A DNA stretch of 8,536 nt from Pseudomonadota bacterium. GTDB lineage: Bacteria; Pseudomonadota; Alphaproteobacteria; Rhizobiales; Hyphomicrobiaceae. This document shows, piece by piece, positions 1 to 6,438 of this stretch. The position numbers and the translations under genes were made by a program. Location of the stretch: positions 1 to 8,536 of the forward strand of contig QGVC01000144.1 of assembly GCA_003242645.1 (NCBI GenBank), in the 5' to 3' direction. Positions within the stretch are counted from its first letter, which is position 1. Every line of letters starts with the position of its first letter. The notes beneath the pieces are model-generated. The model was not told the origin of the DNA, did not search any database, and was given only the letters and a program-made list of their open reading frames with translations.

Positions 1-73
1 TTTTTTTCAAAGCAAAAACCGGAAAACGGGTCTAGTACCGTTTCGGTGGCTCCGAAATGTTTATAAGAGACCG
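1..73. other. Sequencing-adapter read-through at contig end (not genomic)
   Basis: Positions 40-73 align without gaps to the 34-base Nextera read-2 adapter (plus-strand order, ending in the Tn5 mosaic end) at 27 of 34 bases by my count, including TATAAGAGAC at 62-71. Positions 32-39 are exactly 8 bases, the i7 index length. Positions 8-31 are 24 bases, the length of the Illumina P7 sequence, and resemble it once one small gap is allowed on each side. Positions 1-7 are a T run, the complement of the poly-A read after the adapter. Order and spacing match the known library structure, and the mismatches look like a low-quality read tail. The reading frame that runs through it gives SLINISEPPKRY, close to the known adapter-derived peptide SLIHISEPTR. 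Confidence 0.93.
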
Positions 74-478
74 CCCATAGGCTGAGAGATGGACGCAAAC
101 AATCCTTGGATTGATTTCACTTAGATGCTTGTAAGTGAGGCCAAGCTTGTCCGGCAGGTCGCCGCGCAAATTGTCGAGAACAGCGTCCGAGTTGCGGACG
201 AGCTCGTGGAAAATCTTGATGCCTTCCGGCTGCTTCAGATCGAGCGTGAGGCTTCGTTTGTTGCGATTGAAGGATTGAAAAAAATGGCTGTCGAGCTTCG
301 AAAAGTAATATGGGCCGACATGCCGTCCGACATCGCCGCCGACATGCGGATTTTCGATTTTTATGACTTCCGCGCCGAGATCGGCGAGAAGCATGGTCCC
401 AAAGGGGCCGGCGCCGTATTGCTCCACGGCGATTACCGTAACCCCCGTAAGCGGAAGACGATCTGACGGGTTCGACAT
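74..478 (-). CDS. CaiB/BaiF family (class III) CoA-transferase, N-terminal part, cut by contig end
   Basis: Class III CoA-transferases move CoA between carboxylic acids in the cytoplasm, usually activating a substrate with succinyl-CoA or another donor. About 135 genuine residues are present of a family norm near 400. The N-terminal family block is clear: LTGVTVIAVEQYGAGPFGTM at 10-29, LADLGAEVIKIE at 31-42, an NRNKRS block at 71-76 followed by LTLDLK, and HLSAYG at 130-135. The catalytic aspartate of the family lies further on and is not in the window. The ATG at 476-478 is 8 bases after the stop of the acyl-CoA dehydrogenase gene and has no strong Shine-Dalgarno, so translational coupling is likely. 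The apparent stop at position 32 is inside adapter sequence and is not real. The substrate is unknown. Confidence 0.9.
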
Positions 479-486
479 GTTCTGGT

Positions 487-1662
487 TCAGATCCGGTTGC
501 GCTCGATCAGCCGCTTGGCGATCACGAGGCGCTGGATTTCGTTTGTGCCCTCACCGATGACGAGGAGCGGCGCATCGCGATACAGGCGCTCGATCGGGAA
601 TTCCTTGCTGTATCCGTAGCCGCCGTGAATGCGCATCGCTTCGAGCGCGTTTTCGACGGCCGTTTCGGTCGCGAACAGCTTCGCCATCCCGGCTTCGAAG
701 TCGCACCTTTCGCCGCGATCGAAAGCTTCGGCCGCTTGACGCACCAGAAGACGCGACGCTTCCGTGCGCGTCACCATATCGGCGAGCTTCATGGCGATCG
801 CCTGATGCTCGTAAATCGGCTTGCCAAAAGTGTGCCGCTGCTGCGAATACCGGATGGCTTCGTCGAGGGCGGCTTGGGCAATTCCGACGCCACGCGCGGC
901 GACGTTAATTCGGCCAAGCTCGAGGCCTGAAATCGCGCACGCCATTCCGCGCCCCTCGACCCCGCCGATCAGGCGATTGGCCGGGATGCGGTAGTTATTG
1001 AACACGAGCTCGGCAGAGTCGATGCCCTTGTAGCCCAGCTTCTCCAGCTTGCGGCTCACGGTGAAGCCCTCGCCTTTGACGGCGAGGAACATGCTCATGC
1101 CCTTATGGCGCGGCTGCGCTGTGGGGTCGGTTTTCACAAGGAGCGCGAAACACGAGCCCTTGATGCCGTTTGAGATCCAAGTCTTGGTGCCGTTGACGAC
1201 GTAATAGTCGCCATCCCGGACGGCCGTGGTGCGGATCGCCTGAAGATCCGTTCCGCAATCAGGCTCGGTGAGCGCAAGGCCGCCGCGCAACTCACCAGTC
1301 GCGAAACGCGGCAGGAACTCCTTGCGCTGCTCCTCCGTGCCCATCTTAGTAACGATATACGCCATGATGAGGTGCGAGTTGATGATGCCGCTGAGCGACA
1401 TCCACACGCTCGAAATCCGTTCAATGATCTTGGCGTACGTCGTCGCGCTGAGGCCGAGGCCGCCGTACTCAGTCGGGATGATCGCGCCGAAAAGCCCGAG
1501 CTCCTTCATCCGCTCGACGATCTCTTCAGGATATATGTCCTCGTGCTCGAGCCGCATCACGTGTGGGCGCACGTGGCGATCGAGGAAACGATCGACGCTT
1601 TCGAGAATAATCCGTTCGTTCTCTGCAATTTCGTCGGCGTTCTTCGGGTTTGGAGCGCTCAT
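487..1662 (-). CDS. Acyl-CoA dehydrogenase (FAD flavoprotein)
   Basis: Oxidises an acyl-CoA to the 2,3-enoyl-CoA, passing electrons to ETF; cytoplasmic. It has 391 residues, the usual family length. Visible landmarks are the alpha-helical N-terminal domain (about 1-125), LTEPDCGTDL at 131-140 and WISNG at 162-166 (flavin and substrate side of the beta domain), RHTFGKPIYEHQ at 276-287, RIHGGYGY at 344-351, and GEGTNEIQR at 370-378, where E371 is at the usual catalytic-base position. All key blocks are intact. The ATG at 1662 is preceded by AAGGAAG (1674-1668 on the minus strand) at good spacing. It lies 39 bases after the MmgE/PrpD gene and 8 bases before the CoA-transferase gene, so one operon is likely. 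Chain-length or branch specificity cannot be read. A short-chain or substituted dicarboxyl-CoA substrate is only an inference from the neighbours. Confidence 0.95.
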   Translation of the reverse strand: MSAPNPKNADEIAENERIILESVDRFLDRHVRPHVMRLEHEDIYPEEIVERMKELGLFGAIIPTEYGGLGLSATTYAKIIERISSVWMSLSGIINSHLIMAYIVTKMGTEEQRKEFLPRFATGELRGGLALTEPDCGTDLQAIRTTAVRDGDYYVVNGTKTWISNGIKGSCFALLVKTDPTAQPRHKGMSMFLAVKGEGFTVSRKLEKLGYKGIDSAELVFNNYRIPANRLIGGVEGRGMACAISGLELGRINVAARGVGIAQAALDEAIRYSQQRHTFGKPIYEHQAIAMKLADMVTRTEASRLLVRQAAEAFDRGERCDFEAGMAKLFATETAVENALEAMRIHGGYGYSKEFPIERLYRDAPLLVIGEGTNEIQRLVIAKRLIERNRI

Positions 1663-1701
1663 TCTGGCTTCCTTGAATATGATTTTAGTTTGTTCGAGCG
1701 G

Positions 1702-3153
1702 TCAGCCGGCGATCGCGGCTGCGAATTCGCCGAGATCCCGCGTATCGTCGAGGCTCAGCACGGCGTTCTCGATGCGCTCTGCCACCGCTGGGCTCACCGA
1801 CATCGCCGCATTTGCACGATATTTCTCGACGATCTCCGGCTCGCTTAGCGGACGATCCGGCGCGCCACGGTTGATCTCTTCGCGCGCGGCGACTTGCTTG
1901 CCGTCCTTCAAGGCAATCCGCACCTCGCCAGAGTAGGCTCTCGGGAACGGCGAATTGGGATCGATCCGGTACTGGACCTTGTCAGCGAGGGCGAGAATCT
2001 GAGGATCGGAAAGTGCCACGTCCTCGATCTCGGCAAGAGTCATTCGGCCACGCACCAAGGCGGCGGCGACGAGGAACGGGATCGAGAACTGCGCATCATA
2101 GCTATTTGCCGGCCGCTTCTTGTTCGCTTCCGGCTCGCAGACAGTTTTCACCACCTCGGCAGGGACGAAAGCCTCGATTTTCTCGATCGCCGAAACATCG
2201 AGCCCGTCCTTCTTCAGCTTCAGGGCGGCGTCAATGCAGCCATGGGTGAAGTGGCAAGCCGGAAACGGCTTGATCGAAGTGCGCGCGATTTCCCAGGTCT
2301 CGCCGAGGCCGGCGGTCGCGAGCGAGTAGTCGCAACCCTCAGCGAGTGGCCCCAGGTGCGATTTGTAGAGGCCGAAACGTCCGACGTAAGGATTGCTCGC
2401 TCCCTTGAAGCCCTGCTTGGCAAGTGCAGCCGCGGTGATGCCCGCTGCAGCGGCCCAGCCAGGATGGATCCGTTTGTTCCACGCACCATCCTCGAGGAAT
2501 TCCAGGCTCCCGGAGGCGAGGGACAGAGCGATGCCCTGCGCGTGCACGAGCTCGCGTTCTGAGAGGCCAAATAATACGCCGGCCGTGAGCGCACAGCCGA
2601 AAACGCCGACGAGCCCGGTCGGGTGGAAGCCGACCTGATGGAAGGCGCCCTTCACAACCGCGCCGAGCCGGGACGTGACTTCGACACCGACGATGTATGC
2701 CGTAAGCAGATCCCGGCCGGTTGCGCCGACGTGCATCGCCGCCGAAAGCGCAGCCGGAAACGCACTCGCCGTCGGATGAACCACTCCGTCGAGATGAGTG
2801 TCGTCGAAATCGAGGCCGTGGCAGAGGAGCCCATTTACGATAGCAGCATCGCGCGGCGAGAGCCGGGCGGGCATGCCAATGACGGGAACCGGCCCTGAAC
2901 CGCCGAGGCCCGCGATGGCGTTCAAAGTCCGGTGAGCGAAGTCGAACTTGGTGGACGCAAGCGCGATTCCGATCGCGTCAAGCGCGTGGTGGCGCGCGCG
3001 AGACCGCACACTCTCAGGAATGTCCTGGTGGCGCAGATTGGTGGCAAAGCGCGCAAGCGCATGCGAAGGCTCGCTCACAGCCAGTGAATTTTCGGTGAGA
3101 GGCTTCGCGCTATCGGTCTGGGGGACAGCCTTCACTAGCGTAGCGGTGCTCAT
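1702..3153 (-). CDS. MmgE/PrpD family protein
   Basis: This family includes 2-methylcitrate dehydratase (PrpD), cis-aconitate decarboxylase and iminodisuccinate epimerase; most members have no assigned reaction. The 483 residues match the usual length. Family blocks seen are HALDAIGIALAS at 56-67, CHGLDFDDTHLDGVVHPTAS at 111-130, FHQVGFHPTG at 171-180, a WNKRIHPGWAAAAG block at 225-238, and IKPFPACHFTHGCIDAAL at 294-311. These are the conserved all-helical-domain and active-cleft segments. I chose the ATG at 3153 because GGGAGGA (3164-3158) stands just ahead of it. The open frame continues upstream to 3255, but those 34 residues lack family character and would run into the upstream gene. It is second in the operon. 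Family assignment is firm; the substrate and even the reaction type are not. Confidence 0.93.
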   Translation of the reverse strand: MSTATLVKAVPQTDSAKPLTENSLAVSEPSHALARFATNLRHQDIPESVRSRARHHALDAIGIALASTKFDFAHRTLNAIAGLGGSGPVPVIGMPARLSPRDAAIVNGLLCHGLDFDDTHLDGVVHPTASAFPAALSAAMHVGATGRDLLTAYIVGVEVTSRLGAVVKGAFHQVGFHPTGLVGVFGCALTAGVLFGLSERELVHAQGIALSLASGSLEFLEDGAWNKRIHPGWAAAAGITAAALAKQGFKGASNPYVGRFGLYKSHLGPLAEGCDYSLATAGLGETWEIARTSIKPFPACHFTHGCIDAALKLKKDGLDVSAIEKIEAFVPAEVVKTVCEPEANKKRPANSYDAQFSIPFLVAAALVRGRMTLAEIEDVALSDPQILALADKVQYRIDPNSPFPRAYSGEVRIALKDGKQVAAREEINRGAPDRPLSEPEIVEKYRANAAMSVSPAVAERIENAVLSLDDTRDLGEFAAAIAG

Positions 3154-3157
3154 GGGT

Positions 3158-3164
3158 TCCTCCC
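3158..3164 (-). promoter_or_regulatory. Ribosome binding site deciding the MmgE/PrpD start
   Basis: The minus strand reads GGGAGGA four bases before the ATG at 3153, a near-perfect anti-16S match. It decides against the longer open frame that begins at 3255. The solute-binding protein gene has the same GGGAGGAAC context. Confidence 0.8.
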
Positions 3165-3212
3165 TGAATTTCTCGCTGCGGATCGACGGCGACGCGGACT
3201 TAAATTCTCGTT

Positions 3213-3239
3213 CTCTCGGATGCTCTCGGCATCCGAGAG
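3213..3239 (-). repeat. Perfect 11-bp stem-loop between MaoC and MmgE/PrpD genes
   Basis: CTCTCGGATGC (3213-3223) and GCATCCGAGAG (3229-3239) are exact reverse complements around a 5-base loop. The hairpin begins 5 bases after the MaoC stop codon and lies about 60 bases before the next start. On the minus strand it is followed by AACGAGAATTTA, not a U run, so a complete intrinsic terminator is unlikely. Partial termination or protection of the upstream mRNA 3' end fits better (inference). Confidence 0.75.
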
Positions 3240-3244
3240 GCTGG

Positions 3245-3733
3245 TCAGTCCCCAACTCCGTGGCCCCTCTTGGGTATGAGGCTCATCCGGATGAACTCCA
3301 TGAATACGGTACCGTCCGCCTTATATCCTTCAGTTCTCGTCGTAACGATACCTTGCGTAGGACGCGATTTGCTCTCGCGCACCTCGAGAACCTCTGAGCG
3401 GGCATAAATCGTGTCACCCGCGAACACCGGGGCGATCAGCTTGATCTCCTTCCAGCCGAGATTGGCGATCGCCTTGAAGCTCACATCGTTGACCGTCATT
3501 CCGAGCACGATCGCGAGCGTCAGTCCAGAGTTGACGAGCGGCCGTCCGAACTCCGACTTGCTTGCGAAGGCGGCATCGCAATGCATCGGGTGAAAGTTCA
3601 TCGTGAGCAGGCTGAATTGGATGTTGTCGGCTTCTGTTATTGTCCTGCCCGGTCGATGCTCGTAAACGTCTCCAACCACGAAATCTTCGAGATACCGACC
3701 GTAGCTGGCAACGATCGTCCGACGCTCGCTCAT
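3245..3733 (-). CDS. MaoC-like hydratase/dehydratase (hot-dog fold)
   Basis: MaoC-like proteins add water to enoyl-CoA or remove it. The single hot-dog domain has 162 residues. GRTITEADNIQFSLLTMN at 29-46 leads into HPMHCDAAFA at 48-57, then EFGRPLVNSGLTLAIVLG at 61-78, and PVFAGDTIYARSEVLEVRES at 102-121, typical of MaoC hydratases. At the hydratase motif (S-G-D-x-N-P-L-H-x-D in (R)-hydratases) this protein reads T-M-N-F-H-P-M-H-C-D: His51 is kept but Asp is Asn46. I believe some single-domain MaoC relatives, including ones linked to itaconyl- or mesaconyl-CoA hydration, share this, but cannot check it here. The ATG at 3733 has an AAAGGGG Shine-Dalgarno 4 bases upstream; an upstream TTG at 3775 is less likely. 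It is the first gene of the minus-strand operon, behind the promoter at 3794-3822. Confidence 0.88.
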   Translation of the reverse strand: MSERRTIVASYGRYLEDFVVGDVYEHRPGRTITEADNIQFSLLTMNFHPMHCDAAFASKSEFGRPLVNSGLTLAIVLGMTVNDVSFKAIANLGWKEIKLIAPVFAGDTIYARSEVLEVRESKSRPTQGIVTTRTEGYKADGTVFMEFIRMSLIPKRGHGVGD

Positions 3734-3793
3734 CGTGCCCCTTTCCGAACCTGACAACGCCGGAAACGGCGCCAAACCTGTGGACAGGTTCCG

Positions 3794-3822
3794 TATGTAA
3801 AAGTACGTACATGTTCGGTCAA
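3794..3822 (-). promoter_or_regulatory. Predicted promoter and operator of the catabolic operon
   Basis: On the minus strand, TTGACC (3822-3817) is followed by a 17-base spacer and TACATA (3799-3794), a sigma70-like pair with a strong -35 and a weaker -10. The spacer contains the self-complementary GTACGTAC (3803-3810), flanked by ATGTA (3795-3799) and TACAT (3808-3812) in inverted order. A dyad between -35 and -10 is a classic repressor position. The 10-mers GTACGTACTT and CCGAACATGT found here recur upstream of the solute-binding protein gene. The regulator is not in the window; a TetR- or GntR-type protein is only a guess. Confidence 0.5.
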
Positions 3823-4085
3823 GGTATCTTTCGCGGCTGATAGAGGAATGTCTTCGAGCTAACCGTGGACAAGTCGATCACAACCGAAGCCGTCTCTTGT
3901 TGGTTGGTGCGCAGCGTGCAGCCGATGCATCTCGCAATGGCCGTCGCGAAGACTCGGAGCGTACTAGTGGACTACCCAGCAGCCGGCAGCACGGCTTGTC
4001 TGCTGGACGAGCGCCTTGTCGAACGATCAACAATGAGGCGCAATCCACGCGCCTCAGACCGCGCACACATCATGGAAGCGATCCA
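3823..4085. other. Divergent intergenic region and MFS leader
   Basis: This stretch separates the catabolic operon promoter from the MFS start. It holds an inverted repeat near its right end (4034-4056). A 74-codon plus-strand frame (3865-4089, GTG start) ends in a TGA that overlaps the GTG start of the MFS gene as GTGA. I do not recognise its product and see no convincing Shine-Dalgarno for it, so I do not call it a gene. I see no clear promoter hexamers for the MFS gene. Confidence 0.5.
4034..4056 (+). repeat. 8-bp stem-loop in the MFS gene leader
   Basis: TGAGGCGC (4034-4041) and GCGCCTCA (4049-4056) are perfect reverse complements with a 7-base loop. It ends 29 bases before the GTG start at 4086 and just ahead of the GGAAG Shine-Dalgarno. 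No U run follows. It could affect translation or mRNA stability (inference). Confidence 0.5.
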
Positions 4086-5294
4086 GTGACCGAACCGACA
4101 AAAGGCGGCCTGCCGCTTGCAGTTTCGGCGGCTATTGCGATCCAGGCCCTCACGAGTGCCGCTGTTCTCGCGCTTACTCCGATCGCGCCGATTGTTGCCG
4201 ATGCGATGGGCCTGCCGGCGCACGTCATCGGGTACCAGGTGAGTGCCGTCTACGCGTTCGCGGCGTTGATCTCGATCTTCTCCGGCCGCATCGTCCGCAA
4301 GTACGGCCCGGCGCGCTCCAGCCAGCTCGCTCTTTTCGCCGCGGCGGTTGGCCTTGCCGGTTTCGCTTCCGGAAGCGCTGGCATCGTGCTGATCGGGTCG
4401 GTCCTAATCGGGTCAGGCTACGCCCTGACCAACCCTGCGGCCTCCGAGCTGCTCATTCGCCTTGCACCTCCCGATAAGCGCAACCTGATTTTCTCCCTCA
4501 AACAGACGGGTGTTCCTCTCGGCGGCATTCTCGCCGGGCTTGTTCTGCCGGGCGCTGCTCTCGCGTTGGGCTGGCAGTCGGCACTCTTACTTTCGGCGGC
4601 TTTCGTGCTTGTCGTTGCAGCGGCACTCGAAACGGTCCGATCAGCATGGGACGTAGGAGCAGACCCTCGTCTGCCGCTCCGGGCCAACATGCTGGAGGGG
4701 TTCGAGCTCGTGATGCGCCGGTCGGGCCTGCGCGCATTGGCGTTTATGGGTCTGCTGTTCGCGGCGATCCAGCTGTCGCTCGTTTCCTTCGTAGTCGTGA
4801 TGCTCGTGCAGGAATTCGGCTGGCAGCCGGTGGAGGCTGGTGTGGCGGCCGCGGCCGTGCAGGCTTCGGGAGCCATCGGCCGCGTGTTGTGGGGCATGGT
4901 CGCTGACCGCGCCCGTGCTGGCCTTTTCGTCCTCGCCGTGATCGGTGTGCTCTCGGGTTCGATGGCGGCGCTGATGCCCTTTATCGGCGCCCTTACCCCA
5001 TGGCTCGTCCTATTGGCCCTCTGTGCTTTTGGGGCAGCCTCGATCGGCTGGAACGGCATCATGCTGGCCGAGGCTGCTCGGCTCAGCCCTTCGGGACATG
5101 TTGGACCTGTGGCCGGCGGCGTGCTGATGTTGACGTTCTTGGGCGTGGTGCTAGGGCCGGCCCTCTTCTCTTTCGCCTACGGGCTGATCGGCTCCTACTC
5201 TCAGACGTATGCGATGTTCTCTCTGTCGCCGATCCTCGGGAGCATCATCATCTGGCAGGCCAGCCGTGCCGAAAGGAAAGCTCGCGGCTCTTGA
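4086..5294 (+). CDS. Major facilitator superfamily transporter
   Basis: An inner-membrane secondary transporter of 402 residues with about twelve hydrophobic segments (roughly 11-33, 46-66, 79-97, 99-122, 140-162, 164-184, 217-242, 250-270, 276-297, 302-325, 340-365, 372-391). The MFS loop 2-3 motif A appears as GRIVRKYGPAR at 67-77, and a long polar central loop (185-215) separates the two six-helix halves. I chose GTG 4086 because GGAAG (4074-4078) precedes it by 7 bases and the family length is met exactly. The frame is open back to 3897, but those 63 residues are polar, basic and unlike an MFS N-terminus. The gene diverges from the catabolic operon and precedes the solute-binding protein gene by 87 bases. 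The substrate is unrecognised; import of the operon's acid or export of an intermediate are both possible. Confidence 0.9.
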   Translation: MTEPTKGGLPLAVSAAIAIQALTSAAVLALTPIAPIVADAMGLPAHVIGYQVSAVYAFAALISIFSGRIVRKYGPARSSQLALFAAAVGLAGFASGSAGIVLIGSVLIGSGYALTNPAASELLIRLAPPDKRNLIFSLKQTGVPLGGILAGLVLPGAALALGWQSALLLSAAFVLVVAAALETVRSAWDVGADPRLPLRANMLEGFELVMRRSGLRALAFMGLLFAAIQLSLVSFVVVMLVQEFGWQPVEAGVAAAAVQASGAIGRVLWGMVADRARAGLFVLAVIGVLSGSMAALMPFIGALTPWLVLLALCAFGAASIGWNGIMLAEAARLSPSGHVGPVAGGVLMLTFLGVVLGPALFSFAYGLIGSYSQTYAMFSLSPILGSIIIWQASRAERKARGS

Positions 5295-5295
5295 A

Positions 5296-5309
5296 TAAGT
5301 ACGTACTTA
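5296..5309 (+). promoter_or_regulatory. 14-bp perfect palindrome, candidate operator
   Basis: TAAGTACGTACTTA is fully self-complementary and begins one base after the MFS stop codon. It shares GTACGTACTT with the operon promoter site at 3801-3810 (opposite strand). A second shared 10-mer, CCGAACATGT, lies at 5357-5366 inside the inverted repeat CATGT-ccga-ACATG (5352-5365). This pairing suggests the same regulator acts on the solute-binding protein gene. I could not find a convincing -35/-10 pair next to it. Confidence 0.5.
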
Positions 5310-5381
5310 ATGCTGGCCATAGCGCCTCGAGACGGGTAACAATTGAGCCCTCATGTCCGAACATGTGACGGGAGGAACCTG

Positions 5382-6392
5382 ATGCGGAGATTTTTCACGT
5401 GGGCCCTTGCTCTCGGGATAGGCAGCAGCCTGCTACTGGCCGGCGCGCGTGCCACCGCTGAGCCGATCGAAATGATCATGACCGATGAGCTCGCCACCTC
5501 GCATTGGTCGACGAAGCTCATTGATGAGTTCGCGAAAACAATCGAAGAGCGGTCAAACGGGCGGATAAAGGTGAAGGTGTTCCACGCCTCGACGCTCTAC
5601 AAGGATCAGGACGCGGTTGCCGCCCTCGGAAGCGGCTCCGTTCATATGGTCTGGCCGGTGGCGGTCCGCCTCGAGCCCATCGCGCCTGAGACAGGCGTCG
5701 TCAACCTCCCGTTCGCTATCACCGACGAGATGATGTTGCAGGAGGGTGCGCCCGAGGCGATTGGCAAGTTCCTGTCGCAGTACGTGGAGCCGAAGGGCAT
5801 TCGCGTGATGGGCCTCGCGCGCACTGCTGATTTGTTCTTCCTCTTCCGCGATCAGTTCATCACCGACATTAAGGATCTGCGCGGCAAGAAGGTGCGCGTG
5901 ACAGGTGGGCGCATCCTGCAGCAGTTGATGCGCGAGCTCGGCACGAGCCCCGTCTCGATGGCGGCAACCGAAATGGCCACCGCGATGATGCAAGGCGCAA
6001 TCGACGGCATCTTCACGTCCGCAGGCGGATGGGAGATGGTCGGGACGAGCGCGGCGCCGAAGGCCACCTCAGTGCCGGGGCTGAGCCTCGTGACCTACGC
6101 CGTCCTTGTGGACGATGCGTGGCTGAAGGGGCTGCCGGATGACCTTCGTCAGGTCGTTGAAGGCACGACTCTCGAGTTCGTGCGGACGAACTGGCCGGTC
6201 GCCATGAAGCTCGACAAGGAGACGCTCGAGAACATGGTGAAGGCCGGGGGCCAGTATCAGGAAGTGAGCCCCGAGGCACGCGAAGCCTTCCGGCAGGCGG
6301 CACTGAAGGCGAACGAGGAGTTCATTCGCCGCTATCCGGAGGTCTGGGAGAAGTTTCAGGAAGTCACGCGTCCCTTCCGGAAGGGACCCTGA
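5382..6392 (+). CDS. TRAP-type C4-dicarboxylate-like solute-binding protein (DctP family)
   Basis: The periplasmic ligand-binding subunit of a tripartite ATP-independent transporter, which normally hands an organic acid to a DctQ/DctM membrane pair. It has 336 residues, typical for the family. A signal peptide is plain: MRRFF, then a hydrophobic stretch, and a signal-peptidase I site ATA|EP after residue 26. Mature-domain landmarks are FHASTLYKDQDAVAALGSGS at 67-86, DLRGKKVRVTGG at 165-176 (Arg172 fits the conserved carboxylate-binding arginine) and MAATEMATAMMQGAIDGI at 193-210. The ATG at 5382 is preceded by GGAGG (5371-5375) at 6 bases; the open frame from 5343 adds 13 residues that do not look like a secretion signal. 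No DctQ or DctM gene follows; a terminator-like hairpin comes 10 bases after the stop. It probably serves the uptake of the operon's acid substrate (inference). Confidence 0.93.
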   Translation: MRRFFTWALALGIGSSLLLAGARATAEPIEMIMTDELATSHWSTKLIDEFAKTIEERSNGRIKVKVFHASTLYKDQDAVAALGSGSVHMVWPVAVRLEPIAPETGVVNLPFAITDEMMLQEGAPEAIGKFLSQYVEPKGIRVMGLARTADLFFLFRDQFITDIKDLRGKKVRVTGGRILQQLMRELGTSPVSMAATEMATAMMQGAIDGIFTSAGGWEMVGTSAAPKATSVPGLSLVTYAVLVDDAWLKGLPDDLRQVVEGTTLEFVRTNWPVAMKLDKETLENMVKAGGQYQEVSPEAREAFRQAALKANEEFIRRYPEVWEKFQEVTRPFRKGP

Positions 6393-6402
6393 TGGCAATT
6401 TC

Positions 6403-6438
6403 GGAGAACTCCTGCCGCGATCCCGGCGGGAGTTCTCC
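6403..6438 (+). terminator. Strong stem-loop after the solute-binding protein gene, candidate terminator
   Basis: GGAGAACTCCTGCCG (6403-6417) pairs with CGGCGGGAGTTCTCC (6424-6438): 15 pairs with one G-U, around a 6-base loop. It starts 10 bases after the stop codon. The following bases, ATCTTGG, give only a weak U tract, so termination may be incomplete or Rho-aided. Confidence 0.65.

Noticed and set aside
32..73. C-terminal residues and stop codon of the CoA-transferase frame
   Set aside because: They are encoded by adapter sequence; the genuine gene continues beyond the contig.
3154..3255. N-terminal extension of the MmgE/PrpD frame
   Set aside because: It overlaps the end of the MaoC gene, contains the intercistronic hairpin and lacks family character; a strong ribosome binding site supports the ATG at 3153.
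3897..4085. N-terminal extension of the MFS frame
   Set aside because: It is polar and basic, unlike MFS N-termini; the GTG at 4086 has a Shine-Dalgarno and gives the expected length.
4418..5062. Long minus-strand frame opposite the MFS gene
   Set aside because: It is a shadow of a GC-rich coding sequence; the plus-strand product is a clear membrane transporter.
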